From JBAYIE01 sp041665785 (GTDB taxonomy: Bacteria > Bacteroidota > Bacteroidia > UKL13-3), in the NCBI GenBank assembly GCA_041665785.1, contig JBAYIE010000004.1:81135-145134 (forward strand): a stretch of 64,000 nt of DNA, written 5' to 3'. Every line of letters starts with the position of its first letter. Position 1 is the first letter of the stretch. Made by a program: the position numbers and the translations under genes. Under the pieces are notes generated by a model. The model searched no databases. It worked only from the letters and a program-made list of their open reading frames with translations, and was not told the origin of the DNA. Of the stretch, positions 61,601-64,000 are shown piece after piece.

Positions 61601-64000
61601 AGCTACAAGAGAAGATACACCATTGTTGGTTATAGCCAAGGTATAGGTTAAACTATCTCCGGCAGTTACCGTATTGCTGTCTGAAGTTTTATCAACCGTT
61701 AAGTGAATCCAGCGTTTTACTGGAGTATTGGTTGTTGAAGTACTATCGCCATGTAATTTGACATCAACGGGTAATCTTACCAGAACAGTGTTAGCAATTG
61801 AAGTTCCGGTGAATTCAGCAATTACATGTGCTTTAACACGAAGTTCGATTTGATTACCGGATAGGAAATTGGCATTTAAAATCAGATTACCTGTTCCCGG
61901 GTTATAAGTGCCATTTGATGTTGAATAGGAATCAATGATCAATCCTGTGGCTGGTTGTTCTGAAATTTTAATAGTTTCTCCATTAAGTAAGGCAGAGAGA
62001 CCATTGTTTTTTACTTTGATGGAATAGGTGATGGTATCACCTGCAGTTATGCTCAGGCTATCGGTTGATTTGTTAACGGATATAGCAATCCAGCGTCGCA
62101 CAGGAGTACTTACTTCAGCAACGCTATCGCCGTGTAATGTAATGCCCGTTGGCAAACGAACCAAAACCGTATTTTTTATATTCGTTCCGGAATAGGTTGC
62201 AGCAACTTTAGCCTTTACCTGAAGAGTAATGGTATTGCTTTTTGCAAATGCACTGTTTAATGTTAAAGCACCATTGGTAGAATTATAAGTACCGTTTGCT
62301 GTGGAATAATTCAAGACTGACAATCCGGCAGCAGGTTGTTCAAGTATAGTTACGTTTTCGCCGTTAAGTAATGTACTGAAACCATTGTTAGTAACCTGAA
62401 TTTTATAGGTAATAGTATCTCCGGCAGTAATACTTAAACTATCGGTAGTTTTGGTAACTGTCAGGTCTATCCATCTTCTAACCGGAGTGATAATGGTTGA
62501 TATGCTGTCGCCCGGATTTGTTACGTCTGACGGAAGTCTTACCAAAACAGTATTGGAAATTGTTCCAGCAATGTAATCTGGTGCAACATTAGCTTTGATT
62601 TTTAATTGGATGGATTGAGTAGGAGCAAATGTGCTGTTTAGGGTTAAAGCTCCGATTGTACTGTTGTATAATCCTGCAGTTGATTGATAAGACCCGATTG
62701 TTAACCCGGCTTGTGGTTGTTCAAGAATAGAGATTACTTCACCGGGGTGAACCGTATCAACTCCATTGTTGGTAATGGTAACAGTGTATGGAATACTATC
62801 ACCTGCGGTAATTTGGGTACTATCCGAATTTTTAGAAACAGATAAAGAAATGGTTCTGCCATTAACGGTCAGTATTCCTTTAAGGATCGAAATGTTATAG
62901 TTTGGTGTAACAATATTGTTTGATCCGTCTTTTATCACAATAGTTCCGTTTGCGATATCAATATCGTATTGACCTAAGGAAGCAAATTGTATCGAACCGC
63001 TACTTGATACGGTTGCCTGGGTAACTGAATGTCCGGATACCAAGGTACCAAGCGTAATGCTAACAGAGCTTCCATTGCTTAAAAATGTTTTAACTGTACC
63101 GTATGACTTAACTGCGTTGTTAGCTTTTATTGTAATCAGTCTTTGTTGGATGGTTAAGCTATCGTTTTGATAGGTTAAACTGTAGTTGCTACTGAGAGCT
63201 AACGTTCCATGATTGATGGAGTATTTTCCAACATTATCACCTGAGGTGCGGGAGAGTGATCCGGTGAATGCATCTGACCCAACTAATGAACCAACAGTGA
63301 TTGCATAAGTCAATGAGGGATCTGAAGCACCGTAAGTCTTCGACTTGGCATCCGCTTTAACGGTGATTGCTTTAGTAGAAATAGTCAGACTATCGTTTTG
63401 GTATGTTAAGCTGTAATTACTACTCAGAGCTAAAGTTCCCTGATTGATGGAGTACTTGCCAACGTTGTCACCAGAAGTGCGGGCTAGTGAACCGGTGAAA
63501 GCATCGCTTCCAACTAAAGCACCTGAAGTGATTGCATAAGTCAATGAAGGATCAGAAGCACCATAAGTTTTTGACTTAGCATCTGCTTTAACCGTGATTG
63601 CTTTGGTAGAGATGGAGAGACTATCGTTTTGATAAGTCAGACTATAGTTACTGCTCAATGCAAGTGTGCCCTGGTTGATGGAGTATTTTCCAACATTGTC
63701 TCCAGATGTTCTTGTTAGGTTTCCGGTGAAAGCATCGCTTCCAACTAAAGCACCTGAAGTGATTGAATAAGTTAACGAAGGATCACTATCTCCGTAAGTC
63801 TTCGACTTAGCATCGGCTTTAACCGTGATTGCTTTAGTAGAGATGGTGAGACTATCGTTTTGGTAAGTGAGAGAGTAGTTGCTGCTCAGAGCTAATGTTC
63901 CCTGATTGATTGAGTACTTACCTACGTTGTCGCCAGATGTTCTTGTTAAACTTCCGGTGAAAGCATCACTTCCAACTAAAGCACCTGAAGTGATTGCATA
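58673..64000 (-). CDS. Giant T9SS adhesin with MBG and DUF11 repeats and CHU_C end, 5'-partial
   Basis: The frame is open to the right edge (1775 codons visible), so the N-terminus and signal peptide are missing. Reading from N to C: MBG-type repeats of 77 residues (64000 to about 63130; SKTYGASDPSLTYAI, SGDNVGKYSINQGTLALSS), a diverged MBG unit, four DUF11-type modules of 127 residues (about 62860-61320; SLSITAGDTITY, NTVLVRLP), a Trp/Cys-containing stretch (about 60960-60700), further DUF11-like domains, and a complete CHU_C sorting domain (58950-58673; PTGFSPNGDGLNDYFYID, YNRWGNLIFEQ, DGTYFYILEF). It is SprB-like in layout. Surface adhesion is inferred. It heads the PorP/PorE/CheY operon. 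Confidence 0.95.
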   Translation of the reverse strand, partial: YAITSGALVGSDAFTGSLTRTSGDNVGKYSINQGTLALSSNYSLTYQNDSLTISTKAITVKADAKSKTYGDSDPSLTYSITSGALVGSDAFTGNLTRTSGDNVGKYSINQGTLALSSNYSLTYQNDSLSISTKAITVKADAKSKTYGASDPSLTYAITSGALVGSDAFTGSLARTSGDNVGKYSINQGTLALSSNYSLTYQNDSLTISTKAITVKADAKSKTYGASDPSLTYAITVGSLVGSDAFTGSLSRTSGDNVGKYSINHGTLALSSNYSLTYQNDSLTIQQRLITIKANNAVKSYGTVKTFLSNGSSVSITLGTLVSGHSVTQATVSSSGSIQFASLGQYDIDIANGTIVIKDGSNNIVTPNYNISILKGILTVNGRTISLSVSKNSDSTQITAGDSIPYTVTITNNGVDTVHPGEVISILEQPQAGLTIGSYQSTAGLYNSTIGALTLNSTFAPTQSIQLKIKANVAPDYIAGTISNTVLVRLPSDVTNPGDSISTIITPVRRWIDLTVTKTTDSLSITAGDTITYKIQVTNNGFSTLLNGENVTILEQPAAGLSVLNYSTANGTYNSTNGALTLNSAFAKSNTITLQVKAKVAATYSGTNIKNTVLVRLPTGITLHGDSVAEVSTPVRRWIAISVNKSTDSLSITAGDTITYSIKVKNNGLSALLNGETIKISEQPATGLIIDSYSTSNGTYNPGTGNLILNANFLSGNQIELRVKAHVIAEFTGTSIANTVLVRLPVDVKLHGDSTSTTNTPVKRWIHLTVDKTSDSNTVTAGDSLTYTLAITNNGVSSLVAGEKVTILEQADAGLILGSASSSFGAFNTFNGQLTLSNTFAKGQTILLQIQARITPTYTADSINNHFVVRLPDDVKLHGDSTGSKKVRVRSLINAVLDDYSNIPVDGAKGGILGSVLWNDSVNNAPAIASQSLNISLVNNDGMTGVSIDSTGQVQIPVGTWEGTYNLTYMLCDSSNCDTATIIVRIIRGLQISAAPKCISDVPYVHYKVTPNFTPDSLNPVSIQWLNGDGSPLTIMPVSSGLPLEADVLYAGTKPDLTGNPTSWPGWCFADGVWRPCDDGFLGVRPKAKLVISINPSDTIEISYPPATPNCNALPPAVSSLSLSKRMISAGPFINVGDSLLYEITVNNTGNIDLHQIEVTDNNASWILPSAGIIDTLKFGDSVILKAWHRITMTDMTDHEVANYASATAKDTGNIIIHINSDTVTTPVERTANLSIVKNSETTSRYAGDSIGYTITITNHGASRIDSGEVITVADQPGNGLSIGSMTTPDGNYQPASGALTLNRNWNKNDSILLFVKGRIDSTFTLDTIRNSVSVNLPIDIKRTGDSLAKNAKFVPRPLIGLSKRATAPVLQGDSTYDIGFVIFVKNYGNVELRGIQVLDDLKKTIPAPSTFTVKSAPVASGALTAIGTFNGNSAIRLLDSANSTLSPGTTATISFLINVNPKGVFGPFNNIAFGTAYDTIGGYNTSDTSTAGNNPDPLGTGNPRDSINNEPTEFSFIPVPVIGIAKSVSVPEVNQNGDQVVTYTLYVKNYSVMPLKNVQISDNLMKTFPSPTTFTVIGTIQSGSTIQANNSFNGSTDTTLLVASLSNLAPFASDSISFRIRISPNGKYGPFLNTAFAFGTDSTGTQLASDASTNGINPDPNADSKPKENEPTILLLTEPKIPVKIPTGFSPNGDGLNDYFYIDNPKGYRLYFAVYNRWGNLIFEQEDYDNSWDGGAKKGIVIGDKIPDGTYFYILEFTDEFDVTHRSSKFLTISR
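61320..62860 (-). repeat. Four DUF11-type modules of 381 bp in the adhesin
   Basis: The junction RRWI(D/A)/KRWIH recurs with codons starting near 62471, 62090 and 61709, exactly 381 bp (127 codons) apart. Units share TAGD-TYxI, ILEQ-AGL and VLVRLP motifs but differ at many sites, so the duplications are older than those of the MBG array. Confidence 0.85.
63130..64000 (-). repeat. MBG tandem array, 231-bp units, running off the right edge
   Basis: The landmark ATCGTTTTG occurs at 63161, 63392, 63623 and 63854, exactly 231 bp (77 codons) apart. Units are very similar at the DNA level, with scattered changes. Each encodes one MBG domain. Four are visible and the array continues beyond the window. 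Confidence 0.93.

Noticed and set aside
1..64000. tRNA, rRNA, insertion sequences, prophage or defence genes
   Set aside because: I looked in the intergenic regions and at gene products and found no convincing example.

Overview
The window reads as a chromosomal stretch of a Bacteroidota bacterium (Flavobacteriia/Sphingobacteriia/Chitinophagia-like). The evidence is direct: several proteins end in type IX secretion (T9SS) sorting domains of type A or the CHU_C/type B kind; there is a PorP/SprF-family protein beside a PorE-like OmpA protein; the best promoters match the Bacteroidota form (TTG or TTTG, about 19-20 bp, TAnnTTTG); and there are DUF1573, DUF4421 and DUF7948 proteins. No rRNA, tRNA, CRISPR array, insertion sequence or phage gene was seen.

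Layout. 1-4430 (-) is a giant DUF7948/beta-propeller/PKD protein whose C-terminus runs off the left edge. Divergent from it, 4547-12211 (+) holds an ECF sigma factor, a membrane-anchored anti-sigma-like protein that ends in a CHU_C-like domain, and a 2026-residue PKD/CHU_C protein closed by a strong terminator. 12282-15670 (-) is a putative metal (zinc?) uptake operon: His/Cys-rich protein, TonB-dependent receptor, lipoprotein. 15862-18597 (-) holds a conserved small protein and a PAS histidine kinase overlapping a receiver-Crp response regulator. hutU follows alone with a clear promoter. 20591-26787 (+) is a compact six-gene cluster of five exported proteins plus a MarR regulator; the same perfect 12-bp palindrome lies before the first gene and before marR. 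27095-32978 (+) contains GNAT proteins, a T9SS propeller protein, a dipeptide epimerase-like enzyme, a DUF523/TudS-like protein and an ArsR-SRPBCC pair with two operator-like repeats around its -7 box. 33043-36353 (-) holds a 915-residue propeller/T9SS protein and a PyrR-like phosphoribosyltransferase.

36495-54904 is mostly core metabolism and housekeeping: L31 type B, a GlmU-like protein, TpiA (preceded directly by a 260-bp short-word repeat tract), SerS, cyclophilin, a KefB-type antiporter, lipoamide dehydrogenase, a DUF4421 protein, a cardiolipin-synthase-like PLD, a fused E1 alpha/beta 2-oxoacid dehydrogenase, two tandem DUF1573 proteins, alanine dehydrogenase, an M3 peptidase and an FAH-family enzyme. 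54907-64000 (-) is a T9SS adhesin operon: a giant MBG/DUF11 adhesin (5' end off the right edge), PorP/SprF, a PorE-like OmpA protein, and a single-domain CheY-like regulator as the last gene.

The points I would follow first are: (i) the MarR palindrome pair and the exported-protein cluster it brackets; (ii) the anti-sigma-like protein carrying a T9SS-cargo-like domain in its predicted periplasmic part, between an ECF sigma gene and a giant cargo gene; (iii) the 231-bp in-frame MBG repeat array; (iv) the CheY-like gene at the tail of the adhesin/secretion operon; (v) the repeat tract abutting tpiA. All functions come from reading the sequence by eye without database searches.
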